This document shows positions 1-6,998 of a stretch of DNA of 64,000 nucleotides, in pieces (within the stretch, counting starts at the first letter, position 1; each line of letters begins with the position of its first letter). The translations under genes were made by a program, and so were the position numbers. The stretch is taken from positions 419,967 to 483,966 of the forward strand of contig NZ_FZNP01000006.1 in assembly GCF_900188105.1 (NCBI RefSeq), written 5' to 3'. This stretch comes from Actinomadura mexicana (GTDB lineage: Bacteria > Actinomycetota > Actinomycetes > Streptosporangiales > Streptosporangiaceae). The notes beneath the pieces were generated by a model. It was not told the DNA's origin, searched no databases, and was given only the letters and a program-made list of their open reading frames with translations.

Positions 1-107
1 CACGTGCCGTGCACGCTCCCATAGTGGATCCTTCAACTGAAATCCGCTACCGGTTTCGCCGCTTTGACGAACTTTCTGCGTGACCGTACCGATACTCACG
101 GAAAGAT

Positions 108-127
108 GCTCGTTCATTCGAACGAGC
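108..127 (-). terminator. weak hairpin after the acetyltransferase gene
   Basis: A perfect 7-bp inverted repeat (GCTCGTT/AACGAGC, 6-nt loop) lies 55 bases past the stop of the minus-strand acetyltransferase gene. On the minus strand it is followed by a short T-rich run (ATCTTTCC). It could end that transcript. Bases 1-107 hold no gene I can support. Confidence 0.4.
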
Positions 128-181
128 GGGATGACTCCCCGCATATCCGCGAGCACCGGCCCGACACACCCGGCTGCACCG

Positions 182-460
182 CTAACGCACCAGATCATGG
201 TAATCCGGGTGCTTGCCGATCCACTTCTTGATGAACGGGCACAGCGGGACGACCGACAGGCCCTTGGATCGGACGTCGTCCAGCGCGCCGCGGGCCAGCG
301 CGCTTCCGACGCCCTTGCCCTCGAACGCCGAGTCGACCTCGGTGTGGGTGAAGACGACGGCGCCCTCGCCCCGCTCGTACTCGGCGAACCCGGCGAGGTC
401 TCCGTCCAGCCTGATCTCGTACCGGCCCTGCTCGGCGTTGTCGGTGATCTCAGTGCTCAT
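182..460 (-). CDS. small GNAT-type N-acetyltransferase
   Basis: A 92-residue protein covering only the acetyl-CoA-binding core of a GNAT enzyme. The acetyl-CoA loop GKGVGSALA is at about residues 49-57. The C-terminal block with CPFIKKWIGKHPDY is typical of the short YjdJ/GtnA-like acetyltransferases (Pfam Acetyltransf_CG type). The length of about 90-100 residues is normal for this family, so it is not truncated. The substrate is unknown. It starts at an ATG 36 bases downstream of the cimA stop on the same strand, so it is probably the last gene of the cimA transcript. Confidence 0.85.
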   Translation of the reverse strand: MSTEITDNAEQGRYEIRLDGDLAGFAEYERGEGAVVFTHTEVDSAFEGKGVGSALARGALDDVRSKGLSVVPLCPFIKKWIGKHPDYHDLVR

Positions 461-496
461 GCCCTGATAATGCCCGCGCAGGCGAGGAGATTCCCC

Positions 497-2074
497 TCAG
501 CCCGCCTCGTATCCGGCGCGGAGCAGGCAGTAGGTGACGGCCTCCTCCAGGGCCTGCCAGGACGCGGCGATGACGTTGTCCTCGACGCCGACGGTCCCCC
601 ACTCGCGCTCGCCGTCGCTGGACTCGACGAGGACCCGGGTCCGCGCGTCGGTACCGTGCGCGCCCTCCAGGATGCGGACCTTGTAGTCGACCAGTTCCAG
701 CCGCGCCAGCTCCGGGTAGAGGCGGCCGAGCGCGATCCGCAGCGCGTTGTCGAGGGCGTTGACGGGGCCGTTGCCCTCGCCCGTCGCGATGATCCGCTCG
801 CCCTTGGCGTGCAGCTTGACGGTGGCCTCGCTGACCATGGACCCGTCCGGGCGGCGCTCCACGATCGACCGCCACGACTCGACCTCGAAGTGCCGCTGCC
901 GGACGCCGGTCAGCTCCTCGCGCAGCAGCAGCTCGAACGAGGCGTCCGCGGCCTCGAAGGTGTAGCCGGTGGACTCCAGCTCCTTCACCCTGTCCACGAC
1001 GGCCTTCGCCTTCTCGCCGGACAGGTCGTAGCCGAGCTCGCGGCCCTTCAGCTCGACCGACGCGCGCCCGGCCATGCTGGACACCAGCATCCGCATGTCG
1101 TTGCCGACGGCCGCCGGGTCGATGTGCTGGTACAGGTCGGGGTCGATCTTGACGGCGGACGCGTGCAGCCCGGCCTTGTGGGCGAACGCGGACACGCCCA
1201 CGTACGGCTGCTGCGAGCTCGGCGCGACGTTGGTGACCTCGGAGACGGCGTGCGCGATCCGCGTCATCTCGGCGAGCTGGGCGTCGGAGACGAGGCTCAT
1301 GCCGCGCTTGAGCTGGAGGTTCCCGACGACGGTGAACAGATTGGCGTTGCCGCTGCGCTCGCCGTACCCGTTCGCGCAGCCCTGGACGTGCGTCGCGCCC
1401 GCCCGGACGGCGGCGAGCGTGTTGGCGACGGCGCAGCCGGAGTCGTCGTGGCAGTGGATGCCGACGCGGACGCCGTGGCCGACGACCTCGTGCACGACCT
1501 CGGCCAGCTCGTCCGGCAGCATGCCGCCGTTGGTGTCGCAGAGCGCGACGACGTCGGCGCCGGCCTCGGCTGCGGTGCGGACCGCCTCCAGCGCGTAGGC
1601 GCGGTTGGCCTTGTGGCCGTCGAAGAAGTGCTCGGCGTCCAGGAAGACCCGTTGGCCCTCCGCACGCAGGTGGGAGACCGTGTCGCGGATCATCGCGAGG
1701 TTCTCCTCCAGGGTGGTGCGGAGGGCCAGCTCGACGTGCCTGTCGTGACTCTTGGCGACCAGGGTCACGACGGACGCGCCGGAGTCGCGCAGGGCGGCGA
1801 CCTGGGGGTCGTCGGCCGCCTTCACCCCGGCCCGGCGGGTCGCGCCGAACGCGGTGAGCTGCGCGTGCCTCAGGTCGAGCTCTGTTCGAGCCCGCCTGAA
1901 GAACTCGGTGTCCTTGGGGTTGGCGCCCGGCCAGCCGCCCTCGATGAAGCCGACGCCCAGGTCGTCCAGATGCCGCGCGACCGCGAGCTTGTCGGGCACG
2001 GAGAGGTTGAGCCCCTCCTGCTGCGAGCCGTCGCGCAGGGTGGTGTCGTAGACGTGGAACGCGTCGCCTTGCAT
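497..2074 (-). CDS. cimA: citramalate synthase
   Basis: A 525-residue enzyme of the HMGL-like/LeuA-type family. It condenses pyruvate and acetyl-CoA to (R)-citramalate, the threonine-independent entry to 2-oxobutanoate and isoleucine. The N-terminal YDTTLRDGSQQEG motif carries the metal and substrate residues (R and D). GIHCHDDSG supplies the metal-binding His pair, and NGYGERSGNANL is the other conserved loop. A C-terminal LeuA dimer/allosteric domain occupies roughly residues 380-525. The ATG at 2074 is chosen because the catalytic motif begins eight residues later and a GGGGG ribosome-binding site precedes it; the upstream in-frame ATG at 2110 falls inside the terminator of the leader. Expression is probably controlled by the leader peptide and terminator just upstream. 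Confidence 0.95.
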   Translation of the reverse strand: MQGDAFHVYDTTLRDGSQQEGLNLSVPDKLAVARHLDDLGVGFIEGGWPGANPKDTEFFRRARTELDLRHAQLTAFGATRRAGVKAADDPQVAALRDSGASVVTLVAKSHDRHVELALRTTLEENLAMIRDTVSHLRAEGQRVFLDAEHFFDGHKANRAYALEAVRTAAEAGADVVALCDTNGGMLPDELAEVVHEVVGHGVRVGIHCHDDSGCAVANTLAAVRAGATHVQGCANGYGERSGNANLFTVVGNLQLKRGMSLVSDAQLAEMTRIAHAVSEVTNVAPSSQQPYVGVSAFAHKAGLHASAVKIDPDLYQHIDPAAVGNDMRMLVSSMAGRASVELKGRELGYDLSGEKAKAVVDRVKELESTGYTFEAADASFELLLREELTGVRQRHFEVESWRSIVERRPDGSMVSEATVKLHAKGERIIATGEGNGPVNALDNALRIALGRLYPELARLELVDYKVRILEGAHGTDARTRVLVESSDGEREWGTVGVEDNVIAASWQALEEAVTYCLLRAGYEAG

Positions 2075-2108
2075 GTGAGAACCCCCAGGGGGATCAGCGC
2101 CAGGACAC

Positions 2109-2174
2109 AAAAAAGACCCCTCACGGACGTGAGAGGTCTGCGCGCCGGCGTTGTCCCGTTAGCTGCCGGCGCGC
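2109..2174 (-). promoter_or_regulatory. transcription attenuator in front of cimA
   Basis: On the minus strand a 10-bp stem (GCGCGCCGGC with GCCGGCGCGC, bases 2140-2174) begins inside the leader-peptide codons. It is followed at once by a second hairpin (2115-2138, GACC/GGTC and CTCAC/GTGAG arms) ending in six Ts (2114-2109), which is a textbook intrinsic terminator. Together with the Leu-Val-Ile-Ile leader this is the layout of ribosome-mediated attenuation: stalled translation of the leader would change which stem forms. The pairings are read directly from the sequence; the mechanism is inferred from known ilv/leu attenuators. Confidence 0.85.
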
Positions 2175-2203
2175 CAGCCGATAATCACGAGGCTGTGGCG
2201 CAT
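2159..2203 (-). CDS. cimA leader peptide (MRHSLVIIGWRAGS)
   Basis: A 14-codon ORF, ATG to TAA, ends 84 bases before the cimA start. It contains Leu-Val-Ile-Ile in a row, the amino acids whose shortage should be sensed. It finishes with Trp-Arg-Ala-Gly-Ser codons that form the 5' arm of the first attenuator stem. The same plan (hydrophobic branched-chain run followed by Arg-x-Ala/Ser-Gly) occurs in the ilvB leader of this window. The peptide itself is probably only a sensor. Confidence 0.8.
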   Translation of the reverse strand: MRHSLVIIGWRAGS

Positions 2204-2246
2204 GATGCGCCCAGTCTGCCACACCGCCCGCGGATCTGGGACATCC

Positions 2247-2263
2247 GTCTCACACTCTGGGAC
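2247..2263. promoter_or_regulatory. candidate operator upstream of the cimA leader
   Basis: GTCTCACACTCTGGGAC matches the ilvB-upstream palindrome GTCTCATATGTCGAGAC at 11 of 17 positions and keeps the GTCTC/GGGAC inverted arms. It lies 44-60 bases upstream of the leader start, close to the distance seen at the other copies. Confidence 0.45.
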
Positions 2264-2329
2264 GTCGCCCGCCGGACCCGCCCCCGCGCCGGCGGCCGCC
2301 CACCACCGAAAAGCCATATCGCGCTTTTC

Positions 2330-2440
2330 TCCACTTGGAGTTCATTGCACAATAAAAAACGATTACCAAGCAAAATTTCAAGGCCATACATTTGTCACCT
2401 CGAAATGCACTTGCGCTTGCACGGTAAAACGAAGAATGAT
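2330..2440 (+). other. AT-rich upstream region of the cold-shock-domain gene
   Basis: By direct count 20 of the 60 bases 2341-2400 are G or C (33 percent), against roughly 70 percent or more in the surrounding DNA. The stretch lies just before the cold-shock-domain gene at 2470, so it may hold its promoter and a long 5' untranslated leader. No ORF with good codon use is present in it. Confidence 0.6.
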
Positions 2441-2469
2441 CGCACTGTCCGCCGGAGGAAGGGGATCCG

Positions 2470-2709
2470 ATGAGCGGCGAACCGGTCCAGGGGACGGTGG
2501 CGTCCTGGGACGACGAGGCCGGCTGGGGGGTGCTGGTCTCACCCGACGTGCCCGGCGAGGTCTGGGCGCACTTCTCGGCCGTACGCGCCGAACCGGGCGC
2601 CTTCGCCTCCCTCGATCCGGGCGAGAGCGTGCTCTTCACCTGGGAGGAGGCCGAACAGGACGGCTACGCCTACCGCGCGCTGGACGTGCGGTCGGCCGGC
2701 CGCGGCTGA
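2470..2709 (+). CDS. cold-shock-domain-like nucleic acid binding protein
   Basis: A 79-residue protein. Residues 7-70 look like a single cold-shock (OB-fold) domain: GTVASWDDEAGWGVL replaces the usual GxVKWFNxxKGFGFI strand, followed by VWAHFSAV in the position of RNP-2, then VLFTWEEAEQDGYAYRALDV. The aromatic RNP residues of classical Csp proteins are only partly kept, so nucleic-acid binding is likely but not certain. A strong ribosome-binding site (GGAGGAAGGGG) precedes the ATG. It is a single gene with its own AT-rich upstream region. Confidence 0.75.
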   Translation: MSGEPVQGTVASWDDEAGWGVLVSPDVPGEVWAHFSAVRAEPGAFASLDPGESVLFTWEEAEQDGYAYRALDVRSAGRG

Positions 2710-2786
2710 GCACCGGGACGGCGGGCTGATCACGGCCGTCCACCCGCCGTGGGGGACGGCGAACCTTTTCGAAGGGAATTCCTGGA

Positions 2787-3350
2787 ATGCGCATGCACTC
2801 ATTCGGCCGGACCGCGGCCGCCTCCGGAACGGCCCTGGTGATGGCGCTCGGCATCGCGCCCGCCGCGACCGCCGCGACCGCCGTCGACCGCCCGGAACGC
2901 GCCGCACCCATCCATTACTACGTGTTCACACCACGGAACCAGTCCTTCGCCTACCACGACTCGGTCGGCACGTTCCGCGCGCAGGTGAAGCTGGCCGGGC
3001 CGCACTCCAGGCGATACCCGATGCCGTGGATGTTCCAGATCACCAGCGCGAAGCTGCGGGCGATCGCGCGCGGCAACGCCGTCTGCACGGCGACCGGGCT
3101 GAACGGCCGGTACCACGACCGGCACGTCATCCCCGTCGGCTACGTCTGGCACTCCACCGTCGCACCGCACCGCGCCCGGAAGGTGTACACGCTCTCGGGC
3201 ACCTGCACCTTCGCGGTGCAGGTCGGCGGCCGGCCCGGCCGCGCCTTCGTCGGCTTCTCGTTCCACTACGCCGTCAACCCGTTCTCGCGGGGCGCCGGCC
3301 CGGCGAACAAGGGTCCGGTCGTCAAGACCTCGGTGCACATCCGGCGCTGA
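2787..3350 (+). CDS. secreted protein of unknown function
   Basis: A 187-residue protein with a clear Sec signal peptide: Met-Arg start, then a hydrophobic Ala/Leu/Val core to about residue 30 ending with Ala-Thr-Ala-Ala. The mature part is about 155 residues, rich in His, Tyr and Arg, with two cysteines (VCTATG and GTCTF) about 50 residues apart that could form a disulfide. I do not recognise the family. A second in-frame ATG two codons in (2793) is an alternative start. It stands alone between the cold-shock gene and a terminator shared with ilvE. Confidence 0.75.
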   Translation: MRMHSFGRTAAASGTALVMALGIAPAATAATAVDRPERAAPIHYYVFTPRNQSFAYHDSVGTFRAQVKLAGPHSRRYPMPWMFQITSAKLRAIARGNAVCTATGLNGRYHDRHVIPVGYVWHSTVAPHRARKVYTLSGTCTFAVQVGGRPGRAFVGFSFHYAVNPFSRGAGPANKGPVVKTSVHIRR

Positions 3351-3362
3351 GCGGCCCGGCCC

Positions 3363-3395
3363 GGCGGCGCGCCTCGCCTGCGAGCGCGCGCCGCC
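3363..3395. terminator. bidirectional terminator hairpin
   Basis: A 10-bp GC inverted repeat (GGCGGCGCGC/GCGCGCCGCC) lies between the convergent secreted-protein gene (+) and ilvE (-). There is no U-tract, as is common for actinobacterial hairpin terminators. Confidence 0.6.
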
Positions 3396-3406
3396 GGCGC
3401 CGCCGA

Positions 3407-4510
3407 TCAGACGATCTTGTGGACCCAGCCGTAGGGGTCCGGACGGGTGCCGTACTGGATGCCGACCAGCTCCTGGCGCAGCCGCATCGAGATCTCCCCG
3501 GGCTCGCCGTCGCCGATCGTCCACTCGCGGTCGCGGCCCTTGACCCGGCCGACCGGGCTGATGATCGCGGCGGTGCCGCAGCCGAACACCTCGGTGATCT
3601 CGCCGGAGGCGCAGCCCGCCTCCCACTCGTCGATGCTGATCTTGCCCTCCTCGGTGGGGACGCCGAGGTCGGGCGCCAGCTTGAGCATCGAGTCGCGGGT
3701 GACGCCGGCGAGCAGGGTGCCGGTGAGCGCGGGGGTGAGGAGCCGGGCCCGCGCGCCGGAACCGTAGACGAACATGAGGTTCATCGAGCCGACCTCCTCG
3801 ACCCAGCGGTGCTCCACCGCGTCGAGCCAGACGACCTGGTCGCAGCCCTGCGCGACGGCCTCGGCCTGGCCGGCGAACGACGCGGCGTAGTTGCCGCCGA
3901 ACTTGGCCTCCCCGGTGCCGCCGGGCGCCGCGCGGGTGTAGTCCTGCGACAGCCACACCGAGACGGGCTTGATGCCGCGCGGGTAGTAGAGGCCGGACGG
4001 GGACGCGATGACCATGAAGAGGAACTCGTTGGCCGGGCTGTTGACGCCGAGCGCGCGGGTGGTGGCGAACATGAAGGGCCGCAGGTAGAGGCTGTGCCCC
4101 TCGGTGTCGGGCACCCAGTCCTTGTCGGTGCGGACGAGCAGCTCGACGGCGTCCACGAACAGTTGCTCGGGGATCTCCGGCATCGCCATCCGCCTGGCGG
4201 ACCGGTTCATCCGCGCCGCGTTCATGTACGGCCGGAAGGTGACGACCGAGCCGTCCGGCTGCCTGTAGGCCTTGAGACCCTCGAAGAGCTCCTGGGCGTA
4301 GTGGAACACCTGCGAGGCCGGGTCCATCGGGATCGGCCCGTAGGGTTCGAGCTTCGCGTCGTGCCAGCCGCGATCGGCCGAGTACCGGATCGTGACCATG
4401 TGGTCGGTGAAGTGCCGGCCGAAACCGGGATCAGCCATGATCCGCGCGCGGTCCTCGGCGGTCGCGGGCCGCTCGGTGCGCGTGATCTCGAATTCCAGGG
4501 TGTCGCTCAT
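3407..4510 (-). CDS. ilvE: branched-chain amino acid aminotransferase
   Basis: A 367-residue PLP enzyme of fold type IV that performs the last transamination to Ile, Leu and Val (and the first step of their breakdown). The PLP-lysine motif EAKFGGNYAAS, the LDAVEHRWVEEVGSMN block and the phosphate-binding FGCGTAAIISPVG loop are all intact. The ATG at 4510 gives the usual N-terminus ahead of FGRHFTDHMVTIRYS; the longer reading from 4618 would add an Arg-rich tail unlike the family. It lies between leuB and the secreted gene, transcribed with the branched-chain genes. No leader peptide was found upstream. Confidence 0.95.
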   Translation of the reverse strand: MSDTLEFEITRTERPATAEDRARIMADPGFGRHFTDHMVTIRYSADRGWHDAKLEPYGPIPMDPASQVFHYAQELFEGLKAYRQPDGSVVTFRPYMNAARMNRSARRMAMPEIPEQLFVDAVELLVRTDKDWVPDTEGHSLYLRPFMFATTRALGVNSPANEFLFMVIASPSGLYYPRGIKPVSVWLSQDYTRAAPGGTGEAKFGGNYAASFAGQAEAVAQGCDQVVWLDAVEHRWVEEVGSMNLMFVYGSGARARLLTPALTGTLLAGVTRDSMLKLAPDLGVPTEEGKISIDEWEAGCASGEITEVFGCGTAAIISPVGRVKGRDREWTIGDGEPGEISMRLRQELVGIQYGTRPDPYGWVHKIV

Positions 4511-4641
4511 CGCGGTCTCGTCCTCTCGCGGATCGCCCAGGCGGCCCCATCGCCGCAGCGGCTTCCTAGTCCCCATTGTCCTACTTCGTCTAGACCTGCT
4601 CCTCCATGCGCGGCGCATACGGAAAACCGGGCGCGCCGCGA

Positions 4642-4675
4642 GGGCACGCCCGGTCTGGCCGGAGGCGGCGTGCCC
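4642..4675 (-). terminator. hairpin directly after leuB
   Basis: A 9-bp inverted repeat (GGGCACGCC/GGCGTGCCC) abuts the leuB stop codon at 4676. It probably separates leuB transcription from ilvE. Confidence 0.55.
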
Positions 4676-5725
4676 CTAGCCGGATACTCGCTTGGCGATC
4701 GCGTCGCCGACCTGGGACGTGGACCGGGCGCCCAGCGCGGCGCGCTCGGCCAGGTCGTCCGAGACGGCCTGCTCGACGCGGCGGGCGGCGTCGCCCTCGC
4801 CGACGTGGTCGAGCAGCATGGCGACCGACAGGATCGTGGCGGTCGGGTCGGCCTTGCCCTGCCCCGCGATGTCGGGGGCGCTGCCGTGCACCGGCTCGAA
4901 CATCGACGGCGCGGTGCGGTCGGGGTTGACGTTCCCGGACGCGGCGAGCCCGATGCCGCCGGCGATCGCGGCGCCGATGTCGGTGATGATGTCGCCGAAC
5001 AGGTTGTCGGTGACGATCACGTCGTACCGCCGCGGCTGGCTCACGAAGAACATCGTGGCCGCGTCCACATGGCAGTAGTCGGTCGTGACCTGCGGGTACT
5101 CCTCGGCGACCCGCTTCAGGGTCCGCTGGTAGAGGTCCCCGGCGAAGGTGAGCACGTTGTCCTTGTGGACGAGCGTGAGCTGCTTGCGCGGCCGCGACGC
5201 CGCGACCTCGAACGCGTACCGGACGACGCGCTCGACGCCGTGGGCGGTGTTGACGCTCTCCTGCGTGGCGACCTCGTGGGGCGTGCCCTTGCGCAGGACG
5301 CCCCCGACGCCGGTGTACGGGCCCTCGGTGCCCTCGCGCACGACGACCATGTCGATGTCGTCCGGGGTCACGCCGGCCAGCGGGGTGCCGACGCCCGGGA
5401 ACAGCTTCACCGGGCGCAGGTTGACGTAGTGGTCGAGCTCGAACCGGGTCCGCAGCAGCAGCCCGCGCTCCAGGGTGCCGCTCGGCACGCTCGGGTCGCC
5501 GACGGCGCCGAGCAGGATGACCTCCTGCTCGCGCAGCTCGTCCAGGACCGAGTCGGGCAGCGTCTCCCCCGTCCGGTGCCAACGGGCGGCGCCCAGGTCG
5601 TAGGAGGTCTGCTCGAACGTGAGGTCGCCGGACACGGCGTCGAGGACCTTCAGTCCCTCGGCGACGACCTCGGGGCCGATCCCGTCACCCGGGATGACGG
5701 CCAGACGAATGCTGCGCGAAGCCAT
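4676..5725 (-). CDS. leuB: 3-isopropylmalate dehydrogenase
   Basis: A 349-residue NAD-dependent decarboxylating dehydrogenase. It converts 3-isopropylmalate to 2-oxoisocaproate in leucine synthesis and, in citramalate-pathway organisms, 3-methylmalate to 2-oxobutanoate. IPGDGIGPEV marks the N-terminus, the substrate arginines are in RGLLLRTRFELD, the metal aspartates lie near VTDNLFGDIITD, and the NAD site is PVHGSAPDIAGQGKADP. The ATG at 5725 fits the family exactly. It lies 58 bases after the fhuF-like gene on the same strand, with a candidate operator in the gap, so it may be served by its own promoter and by read-through from the upstream leader unit. Confidence 0.95.
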   Translation of the reverse strand: MASRSIRLAVIPGDGIGPEVVAEGLKVLDAVSGDLTFEQTSYDLGAARWHRTGETLPDSVLDELREQEVILLGAVGDPSVPSGTLERGLLLRTRFELDHYVNLRPVKLFPGVGTPLAGVTPDDIDMVVVREGTEGPYTGVGGVLRKGTPHEVATQESVNTAHGVERVVRYAFEVAASRPRKQLTLVHKDNVLTFAGDLYQRTLKRVAEEYPQVTTDYCHVDAATMFFVSQPRRYDVIVTDNLFGDIITDIGAAIAGGIGLAASGNVNPDRTAPSMFEPVHGSAPDIAGQGKADPTATILSVAMLLDHVGEGDAARRVEQAVSDDLAERAALGARSTSQVGDAIAKRVSG

Positions 5726-5765
5726 GCGCGCACTCTACTCCAAACGTCTCAGTGCTTGGGCTTCC

Positions 5766-5782
5766 GTCTCACATCGCGGGCA
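5766..5782. promoter_or_regulatory. candidate operator upstream of leuB
   Basis: GTCTCACATCGCGGGCA matches 11 of 17 positions of the ilvB-upstream palindrome, keeping the GTCTCA half-site. It lies 41-57 bases before the leuB ATG. A second GTCTCA half-site occurs nearer leuB, within 5748-5755. Confidence 0.4.
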
Positions 5783-5783
5783 T

Positions 5784-6488
5784 TCAACGCACGAGCCCGC
5801 AGTCGCCGCACATACCGCCACCAGGGACGCGGTAGTACAGGCAGCAGTTGTTCCGGACGAACCCGCGCGGCCCGAAAGAGCCGGCCCCGGTCAGCGGTTC
5901 GCGTGCGAGCAACGCCCGCACGATCGCGGCCCGCCCGGGATCGGCGGGCCCGACGTTCAGGCTCCCGGCGAGAGCCGAGGCGGCGTTGCCCCAGACCAGC
6001 CCGTCCGCGAGCTTGACGAAGCCCAGCATCGCCTCCCGCAGCGGCCGCAGCAGCCCGTCCACGACCATGGGATGGATGATCTCGACGGCCTCGGCCGCGC
6101 TCCCCACCCGCCACCCGCGGACCTCGGCGAGCCCCAGCATGATCGGATCACCCGGAGCCCCCCGCCAGCGCACCCCCGAAAGATCGGGGACGACCCCGAG
6201 CGCCGCCGCCGCGACGACCGGCGACCACACCCGCGCCGCAAGCCCCTGGAAGAGCAGCGAGGCCGCCACCCGGGTCTCATCCGTCCCGAGCCGGCCGGCA
6301 TGGTCGCGGGCGATCTCCCGCAGCCGCCCGGCATCCCCAGGAAACGCCCCCCACGCAGAATCGCCGGAGACACCCTCCGTGACGAGCTCGAAGTAGGGCC
6401 CAGCCCCCGCGACGCGCCGCAGCACGCCTGAAACCTCGAAGCCACTGACCTCGCCCGTCACTCCACCCATGCTATTTGCCGTGCTCAT
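5784..6488 (-). CDS. FhuF-like (2Fe-2S) ferric-siderophore reductase
   Basis: A 234-residue protein ending in the FhuF signature: two adjacent cysteines in NNCCLYYRVPGG, ten residues, then CGDCG, giving C-C-x10-C-x2-C for a [2Fe-2S] cluster. FhuF-type proteins reduce ferric iron released from siderophores in the cytoplasm. The N-terminal two thirds match the usual size and the alpha-helical, Ala/Leu-rich composition. The ATG at 6488 is preceded by AGGGC; an in-frame ATG at 6470 is possible. It sits between a 30-codon ORF and leuB, an odd place for an iron gene, behind a branched-chain-type leader. Confidence 0.8.
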   Translation of the reverse strand: MSTANSMGGVTGEVSGFEVSGVLRRVAGAGPYFELVTEGVSGDSAWGAFPGDAGRLREIARDHAGRLGTDETRVAASLLFQGLAARVWSPVVAAAALGVVPDLSGVRWRGAPGDPIMLGLAEVRGWRVGSAAEAVEIIHPMVVDGLLRPLREAMLGFVKLADGLVWGNAASALAGSLNVGPADPGRAAIVRALLAREPLTGAGSFGPRGFVRNNCCLYYRVPGGGMCGDCGLVR

Positions 6489-6596
6489 GGCAGTGCCCTG
6501 GGCACAGCAGTGAGCCGCAGGGCGAGCCGGAGCGAGGCCGGCGATCGCCCCGCTTCTTCGGCGGTGGAGGAACGCCGGACCCGAAGGAGGTGAAGA

Positions 6597-6689
6597 TCAA
6601 TCGGCTCGTCTGTCCAGGGCCGTCTGCAGGGCCCGGGCGGCTTCTTCCTGGGCGTCTTCGGCGGGGGCGTTGTTCTGGATGTCGTTCAT
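6597..6689 (-). CDS. 30-residue small protein, function unknown
   Basis: An ATG-to-TGA ORF of 30 codons with a GGAG ribosome-binding site 8 nt before the start and nearly all third positions G or C. The predicted peptide begins MNDIQNNAPAEDAQEEAARA and continues as an amphipathic Ala/Glu/Arg/Leu helix. It has no Cys and no membrane segment. It lies between a branched-chain-type leader and the fhuF-like gene, 108 bases before the latter. I do not recognise it. Composition and context support translation, but a chance ORF cannot be excluded. Confidence 0.45.
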   Translation of the reverse strand: MNDIQNNAPAEDAQEEAARALQTALDRRAD

Positions 6690-6731
6690 GATGGTTGCTC
6701 CGATCGCTCAGCTGATGACCAGAGGGGCCGT

Positions 6732-6837
6732 CGCCGGAGGGCCGTGGTTCGCACGGTCCGGCGGGGGCATCGGACTCATGGCCGGGCAGAGCCTCCGCAG
6801 CGGGTGCCGGCCTGCCGATGATCAGGCCCCGCTGCGG
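6732..6837 (-). promoter_or_regulatory. attenuator-like stem-loops after the third leader
   Basis: The leader codons run into a perfect 10-bp stem (CCGCAGCGGG with CCCGCTGCGG, 6795-6837) that encloses a smaller GCCTG/CAGGC hairpin. Downstream a second structure (6732-6763) pairs CGCCGGA/TCCGGCG and CCGTG/CACGG with a 3-nt bulge. It lacks a U-tract, so termination here is less certain than at cimA and ilvB. The arrangement otherwise copies theirs. Confidence 0.5.
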
Positions 6838-6866
6838 CAGCGAAGGATTACCACGAAGCGCCGCAT
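6822..6866 (-). CDS. branched-chain-type leader peptide (MRRFVVILRCRSGA)
   Basis: A 14-codon ATG-to-TGA ORF. It has Val-Val-Ile-Leu in a row followed by Arg-Cys-Arg-Ser-Gly-Ala, the same plan as the ilvB and cimA leaders here. The start lies only about 10 nt after a plausible -10 element, so the transcript may begin just before the ATG. The next ORFs downstream on this strand are the 30-codon ORF, the fhuF-like gene and leuB. Confidence 0.6.
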   Translation of the reverse strand: MRRFVVILRCRSGA

Positions 6867-6876
6867 GACTACTGCG

Positions 6877-6937
6877 AGGCTACCCCCGGTCCGGCGGGTT
6901 GTCCCGATCCGTGGCTCAAAATCTCGGCATATGAGAT
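6877..6937 (-). promoter_or_regulatory. promoter and operator of the third leader
   Basis: On the minus strand ATCTCATATGCCGAGAT (6921-6937) is a near copy of the ilvB-upstream palindrome; the inner 15 bases differ at one position. Fifteen bases later come GGGACA (6900-6905), a 17-base spacer and TAGCCT (6877-6882), a loose -35/-10 pair. The ilvB upstream region shows the same 15-base and 17-base spacings. The palindrome followed by TTTT might alternatively act as a second serA terminator. Confidence 0.5.
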
Positions 6938-6970
6938 GGCGGGCGTCCGGCCCATGGCCGGACGCCCGCC
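6938..6970 (-). terminator. serA terminator
   Basis: A near-perfect long inverted repeat (GGCGGGCGTCCGGCC / GGCCGGACGCCCGCC, 3-nt centre) starts 28 bases past the serA stop. This is one of the strongest hairpins in the window. Confidence 0.8.
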
Positions 6971-6998
6971 CGAAGCTCAGCCGTGCTGACGGCGCCGG

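Noticed and set aside
80..2473. A 797-codon plus-strand open frame across cimA
   Set aside because: It is the antisense shadow of cimA; motifs and ribosome-binding sites support only the minus-strand genes.
6476..6691. 71-codon plus-strand ORF
   Set aside because: Pro/Gly/Arg-rich shadow opposite the 30-codon minus ORF, without family features.
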